Source of the DNA: an uncultured Flavobacteriaceae bacterium | GTDB taxonomy: Bacteria > Bacteroidota > Bacteroidia > Flavobacteriales > Flavobacteriaceae | Reading direction: 5' to 3' | Length of the DNA: 64,000 bases | Assembly: GCA_943787295.1 (NCBI GenBank) | Contig: CALSLW010000001.1 | Coordinates: 62,001 to 126,000 of the forward strand | Shown: positions 14,104 through 23,127 of the stretch, piece by piece | Layout: each line of letters starts with the position of its first letter | Position numbering within the stretch: the first letter of the stretch is position 1 | Notes under the pieces: generated by a model | Seen by the model: only the letters and a program-made list of their open reading frames with translations | Database searches by the model: none | Told to the model about the DNA's origin: nothing | Program-made: the position numbers and the translations under genes

Positions 14104-15090
14104 TTATTCAGCTTTATCAACCACAATACGGTTTTTACGATTGGCTAATTCCCAAGCGGTATAGAAAACAAGTTGTGCGCGTTGGGCCAGCAAATCGTAT
14201 TGGATTTTCTCCACAGTATCTGTTGGTTTGTGATAGTCTGCGTGCGTCCCATTAAAATAAAAGATCACAGGGATGTTGTTTTTAGCAAAGTTGTAGTGAT
14301 CACTTCTAAAGTAAAAGCGGTTAGGGTCATCTGCAGCGTTATAGGTGTAGTCTAATTCCATCTTAACGGTTGCTTGATTAACATATTCAGAGATTTCGTG
14401 TAATTCTGAACTTAAGCGATCTGTCCCGATGAGGTAAATATAATTGCGGTTTTCGCTCTCTCTTTTTGGGTCGGTACGACCTACCATATCAATATTGAGG
14501 TTAGCGACTGTATTAGCGAGCGGGTAGAGGGGGTTATCGGTGTAATAACGCGAACCTAACAATCCTTTTTCTTCTCCAGAAACGTGAAGAAAGATTACTG
14601 AACGTTCAGGGCCATTACCATCTGCAGCGGCAGCTTGAAAAGCTTCAGCGATTTCGAGTAGGGCAACAGTTCCTGATCCATCGTCGTCTGCACCGTTGTA
14701 AATTTCCCCATTTTTAATTCCTTCGTGATCAAGGTGAGAAGAGATAACGATATATTCTTCTGGTTTTGTTTTTCCTTCAATAATGGCAACAACATTTTCT
14801 GTTGCAACGGCTTGTCCTTTAATAGATAGTTCCATAGTTTGGAAATAATCTTCGGTTCCGTTTGCAGCTTTGATATTTCTTTTTTGGTAGAACTCGCGTA
14901 GAAAAGTTACGGCTCTTTTTTGACCAAGGGTTCCGGTTTCTCTCCCTTGAAAATAGTCAGAGGCATATACATAGAGGAGTTCTTTAAGATCTTGTTCCTC
15001 AATTGTTTCTGCATAGGTTGTAGCAGTTTCCATTTGGGCGAAGCCTAAATGAGCACTAATAAGCAAGAGGGTTAAAGTAATTTTTTTCAT
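14104..15090 (-). CDS. M28 family zinc metallopeptidase (exported)
   Basis: Secreted or periplasmic aminopeptidase-type peptidase with a signal peptide (MKKITLTLLLISAHLGFAQ). The five di-zinc ligands can be followed: 'ISSHLDHEG' (His, about residue 122), 'YNGADDDGSG' (bridging Asp), 'SGEEKGLLGS' (catalytic Glu pair), 'NIDMVGRTD' (Asp) and 'HADYHKPTD' (final His). Length 328 aa is normal for a single-domain M28 enzyme. It probably frees N-terminal amino acids from peptides. It ends 33 bases before the barrel gene start and may share its transcript. Confidence 0.92.
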   Translation of the reverse strand: MKKITLTLLLISAHLGFAQMETATTYAETIEEQDLKELLYVYASDYFQGRETGTLGQKRAVTFLREFYQKRNIKAANGTEDYFQTMELSIKGQAVATENVVAIIEGKTKPEEYIVISSHLDHEGIKNGEIYNGADDDGSGTVALLEIAEAFQAAAADGNGPERSVIFLHVSGEEKGLLGSRYYTDNPLYPLANTVANLNIDMVGRTDPKRESENRNYIYLIGTDRLSSELHEISEYVNQATVKMELDYTYNAADDPNRFYFRSDHYNFAKNNIPVIFYFNGTHADYHKPTDTVEKIQYDLLAQRAQLVFYTAWELANRKNRIVVDKAE

Positions 15091-15099
15091 TGGTAAAAT

Positions 15100-15879
15100 T
15101 TAAATTAAAACAGTAGCGGTTAATTGAGCTAATATCCCGTCCCATAATTTGATTCTCATCTCTAGTGCAGTTTTAGCTGCAGCGATGGCTTCAGTTATTT
15201 TTTGTGGATCTCCTTGACAGAGTTCTTCTATCATTTGAAGGGCCATGGGGCCGTGTTCATCTCCATCAACTTCTATATGGCGATCAAGATAATAAATAAG
15301 ATGCTTAAGCGGGACACCTTCTTTGCGAAGATTTTTTACCATGGCAATAAACATATCAGGAATGAGGTCTTCTCTCCCAAAGGTAAATACCGCAGCAATA
15401 ACATGAATTTTGTTTGTTGCTATTGTTGAGAAAGTGAATTGGATGAATTCTTTGACAAAAGGAGATATTTCTTGTTGTTCAATGACACTTTCAATTGTAT
15501 TGCCTTTTGATAAGTCGTTCAATAGTTTTTGTATCCCTTGTGTATTCGCCCCAGCTTCTTGCATGGCTTGTACATACATTTCAAAGTGACTCATGATGTC
15601 CCCGTCCTTATTGAGGTCAGTTTCTTCTCCCCACACAATTTCATTGATTAATCTTCCTGCTGTGGGAAATTTAGAAGGGACCCAAGGAATTTGTGTTGTG
15701 GTTAATTCAATTTGTAATTTCTTGACCAAAGACATAAAATCCCAAACAGCAAAAACGTGTTGTTCCATAAAAACTTGGATGTCTTCAATGGTTTGGATTT
15801 TAGTGTAAAGGGGGTGATCGGTTAGGGCGGCTCTAAGCGGAGCCAGTTCTTTTTCAAAATCGTGCATATTCTTCTTCAT
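15100..15879 (-). CDS. DUF3050 family protein (heme-oxygenase-like fold)
   Basis: Helical cytoplasmic protein of about 259 aa. 'LRAALTDHPLYTKIQTIEDIQVFMEQHVFAVWDFM' in overlapping parts, 'EIVWGEETD', 'SHFEMYVQAM' and 'YYLDRHIEVDGDEHGP' give the conserved His and Glu residues that in this heme-oxygenase-like superfamily bind a di-iron centre. The chemical reaction of DUF3050 members is not established. I start at the ATG at 15879 (MKKNMHDFEKEL); the upstream ATG at 15915 adds a hydrophobic stretch that is not part of the family. Confidence 0.85.
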   Translation of the reverse strand: MKKNMHDFEKELAPLRAALTDHPLYTKIQTIEDIQVFMEQHVFAVWDFMSLVKKLQIELTTTQIPWVPSKFPTAGRLINEIVWGEETDLNKDGDIMSHFEMYVQAMQEAGANTQGIQKLLNDLSKGNTIESVIEQQEISPFVKEFIQFTFSTIATNKIHVIAAVFTFGREDLIPDMFIAMVKNLRKEGVPLKHLIYYLDRHIEVDGDEHGPMALQMIEELCQGDPQKITEAIAAAKTALEMRIKLWDGILAQLTATVLI

Positions 15880-15944
15880 ATAGACTGCAAATATAATTGG
15901 AAACGGGAGATACAAAAAAATAATTCTTTTATATTCACGCCTTT

Positions 15945-16541
15945 ATGGAACAGTTAAGCTCTTTTTTGTTTGCTAGTATTTTACTTACACTCAGCCCAGG
16001 GCCAGATTTATTGATGGTGATCGCAAAAAGTCTTGAAAAAGGAATTAGTGCAGCGCTTTATTTTACGGCCGGATTAATGACAGGTTTATGTGGGCATACC
16101 TTGCTTTTAGTTTTGGGTTGGGCGCAATTTATTGGGGAGCGTCCAGAGATTGTGATGTGGATCAAGATCGCAGGCTGTGTTTACTTTAGTTATCTAGGTG
16201 CGATGTCAATTTATAGGCACTTAAAGAAGAAAGATCAAGTGTTTTTTGAAAATGAGTTTAGTGAAAGGAATTATAAGGAGGGTGTGTGGATGAATTTATT
16301 GAACCCAAAAGTGAGCCTTTTCTTTTGGTTGTTTTTCCCTGGGTTTTTATTCTCAGAAAGTTGGTCGATAGAGGGCCAATATCTTTTTTTAGGGCTACTA
16401 TTTTTAATTCAGGCTACGGTGATATTTTCTTTGGTAGCAATCTTTTCAGTTCAGTTTAAACGTTTTTTTAGTCGATATCGATTAGGTTTGATCAGTGGTT
16501 TGTTATGGATTATTATAGGGTGCTATTTAGTACTTACATAA
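15945..16541 (+). CDS. LysE family translocator
   Basis: Inner-membrane exporter of the LysE/RhtB group with about six helices. The N-terminal 'TLSPGPDLLMVIAKSLEKG' (about residues 16-34) is the family signature, followed by 'GLMTGLCGHTLLL' and 'GVWMNLLNPKVSLFF' (about residues 111-125). Probably exports an amino acid or a derivative. It lies 9 to 15 bases before the HMG-CoA lyase gene. Confidence 0.9.
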   Translation: MEQLSSFLFASILLTLSPGPDLLMVIAKSLEKGISAALYFTAGLMTGLCGHTLLLVLGWAQFIGERPEIVMWIKIAGCVYFSYLGAMSIYRHLKKKDQVFFENEFSERNYKEGVWMNLLNPKVSLFFWLFFPGFLFSESWSIEGQYLFLGLLFLIQATVIFSLVAIFSVQFKRFFSRYRLGLISGLLWIIIGCYLVLT

Positions 16542-16556
16542 ATCTTATCTTTGAGT

Positions 16557-17411
16557 ATGCAACAAATCGAAATTATCGAATGTCCTCGAGATGCTATGCA
16601 AGGAATTAAGCAGTGGATCCCAACAGCTCAAAAAATTCGGTATGCTCAGTCTTTGTTAAAAGTGGGGTTTGATGTTTTGGATATTGGAAGTTTTGTTTCT
16701 CCAAAAGCGATTCCTCAAATGCAAGATACTGCAGCAGTACTGGCAGGTCTAGACCGCAGTGAAAGTAAGACAGAGTTGTTGACCATTGTCGCTAACGAAC
16801 GTGGCGCAATTAGCGCTTGTGCAGAACCAGAGGTTGATTGGCTGGGCTATCCATTTTCTATATCTGAAAATTTCCAGATGCGTAATACCCATAAAACCAT
16901 CGATGCATCACAAGTTTTACTCGATGGCTTGCTCAATCTTTGTGAAAAAAACAACAAAGGACTAGTGGTGTATCTTTCAATGGGCTTTGGAAATCCATAT
17001 GGGGATCCATGGTCGCCTGATATTGTGGCGAAATGGATTGAAGTTCTTTCCGCCAAAGGCGTAAAAATCATCTCCCTATCTGACACGGTAGGGGCAGCTT
17101 CTGTCGAAACAATAGGAGCTTTATTTTCTGCGATTATTCCGGCTTTTCCTCAACTTCGAATTGGGGCACATTTACATGTCAAAGCCACAGATGCCCTAGA
17201 GAAAATTGATCGCGCATATAAGAGTGGTTGTCGTCGCTTTGATGGTGCCATTAAAGGTTATGGAGGATGTCCTATGGCAAAAGATGAATTGATAGGCAAT
17301 CTGCCCACAGAAAAGATTTTAACCTATTGTACGACCCATAAAATAACGCATCAGCTTAATCCTCTGCATTTTGAAGTGGCCTATAATCAAGCGCTTCAAA
17401 CTTTTCCATAG
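16557..17411 (+). CDS. Hydroxymethylglutaryl-CoA lyase
   Basis: TIM-barrel lyase that cleaves HMG-CoA to acetyl-CoA and acetoacetate, the last step of leucine breakdown. Markers: 'ECPRDAMQG' at the start, 'LLKVGFDVLDIGSFVSPKAIPQM', 'SLSDTVGAA', the metal-binding 'HLHVK' and the catalytic cysteine loop 'GYGGCPMAKDELIGN'. A TTG six bases upstream (16551) is an alternative start. Length 284 aa is normal. No other leucine-degradation gene is adjacent. Confidence 0.92.
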   Translation: MQQIEIIECPRDAMQGIKQWIPTAQKIRYAQSLLKVGFDVLDIGSFVSPKAIPQMQDTAAVLAGLDRSESKTELLTIVANERGAISACAEPEVDWLGYPFSISENFQMRNTHKTIDASQVLLDGLLNLCEKNNKGLVVYLSMGFGNPYGDPWSPDIVAKWIEVLSAKGVKIISLSDTVGAASVETIGALFSAIIPAFPQLRIGAHLHVKATDALEKIDRAYKSGCRRFDGAIKGYGGCPMAKDELIGNLPTEKILTYCTTHKITHQLNPLHFEVAYNQALQTFP

Positions 17412-17463
17412 AAAGGATTTAGTTTCCTTTAGTTTACATTAAGATAATGGGGAAAGATGCTTA

Positions 17464-17490
17464 TTGTATGCGTGAAATGTTGTAAATTTG
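17464..17490 (+). promoter_or_regulatory. Promoter of guaB
   Basis: TTG (17464-17466), 16-base spacer, TAAATTTG (17483-17490). Predicted leader of about 24 bases. Confidence 0.5.
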
Positions 17491-17517
17491 GTCGCAACTA
17501 ATTCTTAAGTAGTTGCC

Positions 17518-18990
17518 ATGAGTAATTCTTCTAATAAATTTGTCGAACAAGGGTTAACATACGATGATGTATTGCTTGTTCCTGCCTATTCTGAAACCCT
17601 ACCAAGAGAGGTAAACATTGCGACCAAATTTTCGCGTAATATTTCTTTAAATATCCCGATTGTATCTGCAGCAATGGATACAGTTACGGAAAGTCAAATG
17701 GCCATCGCTATGGCTAGAGAAGGTGGAATTGGTGTATTGCACAAGAATATGACGATTGCCGCTCAAGCAGATAAAGTAAGAATGGTCAAAAGAGCAGAAT
17801 CTGGAATGATTTTAGATCCAGTAACTTTGACCAAAGATGCTACTGTTGGCGACGCCCAACAAAATATGGCGACCTATAAAATTGGGGGAATTCCTATTAT
17901 TGATAAGCATGGAAAACTACAAGGTATCGTTACTAATCGAGACCTTCGTTTTGAAAAAGATTTGGCTCGTCCTATTGCTGAAGTAATGACGTTCAAAAAC
18001 TTAATTACAGTTAAAGAAGGTACTTCTCTCGCAGAAGCAGAAGGAATCTTACAAACCCATAAAATCGAAAAGCTACCTGTTGTAGATGCAGAGAATACCT
18101 TAGTAGGATTAATTACTTTTAGAGATATTACAAAGCACACCACTAAGCCTATTGCGAATAAAGATTCCTTTGGAAGACTTCGCGTTGCTGCTGCTGTAGG
18201 TGTTACTGGAGATGTAATCGAAAGAACGGCAGCTTTAGTAAAGTCTGGCGTTGATGCAATTGTAATCGATACAGCGCATGGGCATACAAAAGGAGTGGTA
18301 GAAGTACTAAAAAAAGTTAAAAATCAGTTTCCAGATTTAGACGTAGTCGTTGGGAATATAGCTACTGCGGAAGCAGCTAAATATTTAGTTGATAACGGTG
18401 CTGATGCCGTTAAGGTAGGGATTGGCCCAGGATCAATTTGTACCACGAGAATTATTGCAGGGGTGGGTTATCCACAACTGTCTGCTGTTGTTGCTGTGGC
18501 AAATGCGATCAAAGGGACGGGAGTGCCAGTTATTGCTGACGGTGGAATTCGATATACTGGAGATATTCCAAAAGCTATTGCCGCTGGGGCAGATTGTGTT
18601 ATGCTAGGATCATTATTAGCAGGAACAAAAGAATCTCCCGGAGAAACCATCATATACGAAGGAAGAAAGTTTAAGTCTTATCGCGGTATGGGCTCGGTTG
18701 AAGCAATGAAAAAAGGAAGTAAAGACCGCTATTTCCAAGACGTGGAGGATGATATCAAAAAATTAGTCCCAGAAGGAATTGTGGGTCGCGTACCGTATAA
18801 AGGAGAACTTTATGAAAGTATTCACCAATTTGTTGGTGGGATTAGAGCAGGAATGGGATACTGTGGAACAAATTCTATAGAAGCCTTAAAGAATAATGGA
18901 CAGTTTGTTCAAATCACGGCTGCTGGGATTAGAGAAAGCCATCCTCATAATATCCAAATTACAAAAGAAGCACCAAATTATAGTCGTTAG
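17518..18990 (+). CDS. guaB: IMP dehydrogenase
   Basis: Converts IMP to XMP with NAD+, the committed step of guanine nucleotide synthesis. The barrel is interrupted by a CBS pair (about residues 95-210: '[17 protein letters not shown]', '[22 protein letters not shown]', '[19 protein letters not shown]'). The catalytic loop 'GPGSICTTR' (Cys about residue 306) and the flap '[10 protein letters not shown]' are intact. Length 490 aa is typical. It has its own promoter. Confidence 0.98.
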   Translation: MSNSSNKFVEQGLTYDDVLLVPAYSETLPREVNIATKFSRNISLNIPIVSAAMDTVTESQMAIAMAREGGIGVLHKNMTIAAQADKVRMVKRAESGMILDPVTLTKDATVGDAQQNMATYKIGGIPIIDKHGKLQGIVTNRDLRFEKDLARPIAEVMTFKNLITVKEGTSLAEAEGILQTHKIEKLPVVDAENTLVGLITFRDITKHTTKPIANKDSFGRLRVAAAVGVTGDVIERTAALVKSGVDAIVIDTAHGHTKGVVEVLKKVKNQFPDLDVVVGNIATAEAAKYLVDNGADAVKVGIGPGSICTTRIIAGVGYPQLSAVVAVANAIKGTGVPVIADGGIRYTGDIPKAIAAGADCVMLGSLLAGTKESPGETIIYEGRKFKSYRGMGSVEAMKKGSKDRYFQDVEDDIKKLVPEGIVGRVPYKGELYESIHQFVGGIRAGMGYCGTNSIEALKNNGQFVQITAAGIRESHPHNIQITKEAPNYSR

Positions 18991-19003
18991 AAAGTTAGGC
19001 TCC

Positions 19004-19351
19004 TTATCGGGTTACTAGCTTGTATGTTTTAATTTCTCCAGCAACTTCAACACGGACGATGTACATTTTTTTAGTTTCAAGATTGATGTTGCGTTGAAAG
19101 TCTGCAAGGTTTACATTGCTGTAAGTTGCTATTTTATTACCGATAATGCTGTAAATAGAAATATTACCTATACCTGTCAAACCTTTGACGCTAAGGACGC
19201 CATTTTTATAAATTAGGTTGACAATAGTGTAGTTGGCATTGAGATTAATTGAAGTAGATGACGTCGTCTCTAGTGTGTTTCCTAAACTTACTAAAGGCGC
19301 AAGTAGAAAAAAAAGTGAAGTTAAAATTAGGAACAAACGTTTCATCTTCAA
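19004..19351 (-). CDS. Small secreted protein resembling a T9SS type A sorting domain
   Basis: 115 aa. After a signal peptide (hydrophobic stretch up to about residue 24, 'LLAPLVSLGN') almost the whole mature protein reads like the C-terminal sorting domain of type IX secretion substrates: 'VLSVKGLTGIGNISIYSIIGNKIATY' region, then 'MYIVRVEVAGEIKTYKLVTR' at the very end. In normal substrates this tail follows a large cargo domain; here there is essentially no cargo. It may be a small exported protein with this fold or the remnant of a larger gene. Confidence 0.75.
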   Translation of the reverse strand: MKMKRLFLILTSLFFLLAPLVSLGNTLETTSSTSINLNANYTIVNLIYKNGVLSVKGLTGIGNISIYSIIGNKIATYSNVNLADFQRNINLETKKMYIVRVEVAGEIKTYKLVTR

Positions 19352-19374
19352 ATATATGGTAGCAAGTTAAAACA

Positions 19375-19410
19375 ATAATTGTTGATAAAAAAATATTTAT
19401 CAACAATTAT
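19375..19410. repeat. Perfect 15-bp inverted repeat
   Basis: Arm ATAATTGTTGATAAA (19375-19389), loop AAAATA, then the exact reverse complement (19396-19410). Further related half-sites follow (ATTGTTGAT at 19411-19419; ATTGTTAATAAA near 19461). It lies in the divergent region between the sorting-domain-like gene and the parvulin operon, so it may be an operator or an mRNA leader structure. It lacks a T run typical of a terminator. Confidence 0.6.
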
Positions 19411-19550
19411 ATTGTTGATTATTAGTTAGTTATGGGTTTTATTAAAAGTATTACTCTTATTATTGTTAATAAAGCACAATATTTTTATTTTTTTTCGTTG
19501 GTAAAAGAACAAAACTATTTATCATTTTTGAGTTAAATATACCAAGAACT

Positions 19551-20402
19551 ATGCCTCGTTTAATTAAAATACTTTTTCTGCTCTTTCTTTTCTACGCATG
19601 TGACCATCTTCCTAGCGTAGAACAAGACCGTGTGATTGCCAGGGCCGGGTCTCATTATTTGTATAAAACACAGTTAGAAGAGTTGCTCTTACCGCAACTT
19701 TCAAAAGAAGACAGTACACTATTAGTCCAAAGCTTTATTAACAATTGGGCAAAGAAACAATTGTTGTACGATCAAGCAGTGATTAATCTAGAAGATGAAA
19801 CCCAAAATAAGCTTAGCGAATTAGTTGCAGAATACGAGCTTGATCTTTGGGCGAGATCCTACAAAGAGTCTGTGGTTAAATCGATGATTGATACCGTTGT
19901 TTCTCCCGCAGCGATGCAAGACTATTACAAGCAGTATAAAAACAGCTTTGCTCTTAAAGATGCCATCATACAGATGCGTTATATTATTTTGCCAAAAGAC
20001 AATATTGATTTGTCTTTAATACAGGAGCATTTTCAATTAAACGATGTGCCAGATAAACAGTTTCTCGATTCGTTAAATTATCAATTCAATCGATATGAGA
20101 TAAAAGATAGTGTTTGGTTTACAAAGAGAGACTTTTTGATGAATTTCCCTGTAGTCGCACCAAAGGAGTTTAATAATTATTTAAAAAAATCACAATTTTT
20201 CCTCTTTGAAGATGCAATCGAGGTATATTTGCTGCACGTTAGCGACTATCGTTTAGCGAGTGAAAACGCTCCTTTTTCGATGGTAAAAAATACCATTAGA
20301 AAAATTGTTTTTAACCGCAGCAAACTAGAATATATTAAAGAATTTGACCAAGAAATTTTACAAGATGCAATACAGACCAACAAATTTGAAATCTATCCTT
20401 AA
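19551..20402 (+). CDS. Parvulin-like peptidylprolyl isomerase lipoprotein
   Basis: 283 aa lipoprotein: hydrophobic N-terminus ending in the lipobox 'LFYACDH' (Cys17). The rest looks like a SurA/PpiC-type chaperone: 'ARAGSHYLYKTQLEELL' is the N-terminal segment, followed by helices and by a degenerate isomerase region ('DYYKQYKNSFALKDAIIQMRYIILP'). It overlaps the following surA-like gene by about 38 bases, so the two are produced together. Likely role: periplasmic folding or delivery of outer-membrane proteins. Confidence 0.8.
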   Translation: MPRLIKILFLLFLFYACDHLPSVEQDRVIARAGSHYLYKTQLEELLLPQLSKEDSTLLVQSFINNWAKKQLLYDQAVINLEDETQNKLSELVAEYELDLWARSYKESVVKSMIDTVVSPAAMQDYYKQYKNSFALKDAIIQMRYIILPKDNIDLSLIQEHFQLNDVPDKQFLDSLNYQFNRYEIKDSVWFTKRDFLMNFPVVAPKEFNNYLKKSQFFLFEDAIEVYLLHVSDYRLASENAPFSMVKNTIRKIVFNRSKLEYIKEFDQEILQDAIQTNKFEIYP

Positions 20403-21750
20403 CATTTTTTTCTTATTAACTATAAGTTTTGCTTTTGCTCAAAACCAATCCAACGACAGTGAACGAGTAAAGTTAGACGGGGTAGTTTCTGTGGTAGGGG
20501 ATTATGTAATTCTAGATTCTGATATAGACAAAACATTTGCAGATATGGAGTCGCAAGGAATTTCTACAAAAGGAGTAAGTCGTTGCGAACTCTTAGGTAA
20601 GTTAATGGAGGATAAACTTTATGCGCATCACGCCACACAAGATAGTTTAGAGATAAGTGATGCAGAGATTTATTCATATGTTGACCAAAGTATCGAGTAT
20701 TTTACCGAACAATTGGGAAGTCTAGAAAAAGTCTTGGCATTTTATAATAAACGTGATGAACTTTCTTTTCGCGAAGAGTTATATCAAATAAACAAAGTGC
20801 AAAAGCTTTCTCAAATGATGCAATCCAGTATTGTGGAAAGTATAGAGATCACTCCAGAGGAGGTGAGAGAATTCTATGCGTCGATTCCAGAATTCGATCT
20901 ACCAGTATTTGGTACAGAAGTTGAGATAGCCCAAATTGTTATTGAACCTAAAGTTTCTGAGGAGGAAAAAAAGCGTATTATCGATCAACTTAACACTTTT
21001 AAGAATGATGTTGAAGAAAAGGGGCTGAGTTTTGCTTCTAAAGCCATCCTGTATTCACAAGATCCAGGGTCCCGTGCAAGCGGAGGGAAATACACCTTGC
21101 ACAGAAAACGTCCACGAATGGTGAAAGAATTTCGCGATGTGGCCTTTAGTATGCAAGAAGGAGAAGTTTCTAGTCCTTTTAAGACAGAGTTTGGATGGCA
21201 TATTTTAACCGTGGATAAAATCAAAGGGCAGCAGGTTGATATTAGACATATTTTACTTACCCCCAATTCCGATGCATCTAAACTCTCTGAATCAAAAAAA
21301 TTGTTAGATACTTTGAGAACAAGAATCATTGATAAAGAAATTGAGTTTGCGGCAGCAGCCTATAACTTTTCTTCTGAAAAAGAAACGAGAAACAATGGTG
21401 GGAAACTCGTAAACCCAGTAACAGGGGACGCCCGATTTGAATTGACTAAAATGGATCCCCAGCTCTACAGTCAAATTAAAAATCTTGATGAAGGTGAAAT
21501 TTCTCTCCCCCTCTTAGAAGCAGATCGTTCTGGCGCGCAGAAATATAAAATCCTTAAAATCGTCAAGCGATATGAAGAGCATCAAGCAGATTACTCAAAG
21601 GATTATGGAAAAATAAAAGAGTTAGCCTTAAAGGACAAGCAATTAAGAACGATAGAAAAGTGGATGAAAGAAAAAATCGAAGACACTTATGTAAGTATCA
21701 ATCGCTCTTTTAGAGAATGCGACTATTCCAATAATTGGTTAAAACTATAA
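20365..21750 (+). CDS. SurA-like peptidylprolyl isomerase
   Basis: Periplasmic chaperone (461 aa) with a signal peptide ending 'SFAFAQ'. An N-terminal SurA domain ('LDGVVSVVGDYVILDSDIDKTF') precedes two parvulin domains: about residues 175-280 ('EIAQIVIEP', 'GGKYTLHRKR', 'FGWHILTVD') and about 285-390 ('IRHILLTPN', 'ETRNNGGKL'). The ATG at 20365 lies inside the end of the preceding gene; a TTG at 20344 is possible but less likely. Probable client: outer-membrane barrels on their way to the BAM complex, whose BamD is also encoded in the window. Confidence 0.88.
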   Translation: MQYRPTNLKSILNIFFLLTISFAFAQNQSNDSERVKLDGVVSVVGDYVILDSDIDKTFADMESQGISTKGVSRCELLGKLMEDKLYAHHATQDSLEISDAEIYSYVDQSIEYFTEQLGSLEKVLAFYNKRDELSFREELYQINKVQKLSQMMQSSIVESIEITPEEVREFYASIPEFDLPVFGTEVEIAQIVIEPKVSEEEKKRIIDQLNTFKNDVEEKGLSFASKAILYSQDPGSRASGGKYTLHRKRPRMVKEFRDVAFSMQEGEVSSPFKTEFGWHILTVDKIKGQQVDIRHILLTPNSDASKLSESKKLLDTLRTRIIDKEIEFAAAAYNFSSEKETRNNGGKLVNPVTGDARFELTKMDPQLYSQIKNLDEGEISLPLLEADRSGAQKYKILKIVKRYEEHQADYSKDYGKIKELALKDKQLRTIEKWMKEKIEDTYVSINRSFRECDYSNNWLKL

Positions 21751-21751
21751 A

Positions 21752-22204
21752 TTACCTGAAGTATTTTTTAGGTACCCAAAGCATCCCAAAACATTCTCCC
21801 TCTTCTTTATGGATGTTTTTGTGATGTATTTTGTGCGCTCTTCTTAGGCCTTTTGCGTAACGATTATTGGTCTTTCTAAAGATCTTAAAGCGTTGATGTA
21901 TAAAAATGTCATGTACTAAAAAGTAAGTCATCCCGTAGGTAAAAATACCCAAGGCAATAGGTAGGCCAGGCCAAAAGTCAAACTCTCCCCATAACACGAC
22001 AAAACCAGCACTTAGCACAGCATAAACCACAAAGAATAAATCATTCATTTCAAACCATGAGTTATGGTCCTTTTTGTGATGATCCTTGTGCCACGACCAT
22101 AAAAATCCATGCATGATGTATTTATGGGAGAACCACGCGACAAATTCCATTATAATAAAGGTCGAGACATAAACAATCCCCCATAAAATAGTTGGTATCA
22201 TCAA
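21752..22204 (-). CDS. crtZ: Beta-carotene hydroxylase (sterol desaturase family)
   Basis: Membrane di-iron enzyme that hydroxylates beta-carotene rings to give zeaxanthin. The histidine clusters are present: 'HKYIMHGFLWSWHKDHH' (about residues 27-43) and, later, 'HDIFIHQRFK' and 'RRAHKIHHKNIHK'. 150 aa is the usual size. The stop lies next to the surA-like gene end (convergent), and the start follows crtB with no gap, so crtB and crtZ are one transcript. Confidence 0.92.
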   Translation of the reverse strand: MMIPTILWGIVYVSTFIIMEFVAWFSHKYIMHGFLWSWHKDHHKKDHNSWFEMNDLFFVVYAVLSAGFVVLWGEFDFWPGLPIALGIFTYGMTYFLVHDIFIHQRFKIFRKTNNRYAKGLRRAHKIHHKNIHKEEGECFGMLWVPKKYFR

Positions 22205-23044
22205 TTATAATAAGTTAAATCTATATTTGACATACGACCTTGCTAGAACACTCATTTTCTCATAATTGGGCACGCGAATTCGCGCTTGAGTGATATTAGA
22301 AGAAGGGGTTTTTCTAAGCTTTTGTAATAGCTTAGAATAATACTTATATGCGGTGTATACACCAAAGCGTGCAGTATTAGGTAATTGAAAGATCCCCTCT
22401 AAACCCTTAGCAAAATCTTCTTCAATTTCTGCGACGATTTTCATTTTGTCTTCTTCGGTGAAGTTATTTAGGTTAACCTCTGGAAAATATGAACGACTTA
22501 AACCTTCGAAATCATTTTTTAGATCGCGTAAAAAATTCACTTTTTGAAAAGCAGAACCCAAAGACATCGCAGAATTTTTAAGTCTTTGATATTCTTCTTC
22601 ATTTCCATTGACAAAAACCTTTAAGCACATCAGGCCTACCACATCTGCAGAGCCATAAATATAGGCTTTGTAGTCTTCGTCTGTTAAATAGGTGGATTTG
22701 TGAAGATCCCATCGCATTGAACGCATGAAAGCATTGACTAGTTCACGATCAATTGAATAATGATGAAGAGTTTTTTGAAAGGAGTTTAGAATTGGGTTAA
22801 GACTAATTTGATCTTTGATGGCATGCTCTAAATCTGCCTCAAAACGATTAAATAATTCTTCTTTTGGATAATCGTGAAAACTATCGACGATTTCATCTGC
22901 AAAACGAACAAATCCATAAATGTTATAGATGTCTTGACGTATAGAAGGATTTAGCATCTTTGTTGCGAGAGAAAAAGAGGTGCTATAGGATTGCGTTACC
23001 TCTTTACTGCATTGATAAGAAACATCATCAAATAACTTTTTCAT
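22205..23044 (-). CDS. crtB: Phytoene synthase
   Basis: Condenses two geranylgeranyl diphosphates to phytoene, the first step of carotenoid synthesis. Both aspartate-rich motifs are visible: 'FADEIVDSFHD' (about residues 46-56) and 'NFLRDLKNDFE' (about 166-176). I start at the ATG at 23044 (MKKLFDDVSYQCSKE); an upstream in-frame start at 23122 would lengthen it beyond the family and run over the promoter. Unlike the usual flavobacterial order merR-crtI-crtB-crtZ, no phytoene desaturase gene lies beside it. A -7-like TATATTTA is on the minus strand at 23106-23099. Confidence 0.93.
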   Translation of the reverse strand: MKKLFDDVSYQCSKEVTQSYSTSFSLATKMLNPSIRQDIYNIYGFVRFADEIVDSFHDYPKEELFNRFEADLEHAIKDQISLNPILNSFQKTLHHYSIDRELVNAFMRSMRWDLHKSTYLTDEDYKAYIYGSADVVGLMCLKVFVNGNEEEYQRLKNSAMSLGSAFQKVNFLRDLKNDFEGLSRSYFPEVNLNNFTEEDKMKIVAEIEEDFAKGLEGIFQLPNTARFGVYTAYKYYSKLLQKLRKTPSSNITQARIRVPNYEKMSVLARSYVKYRFNLL

Positions 23045-23127
23045 AGTGTAATAAGTAATAGTCCCAGACAGATTAATGTTTGGTTCGGCAATTCTTAATA
23101 AATATACAAAAAAGTTAAACAAAAAAA

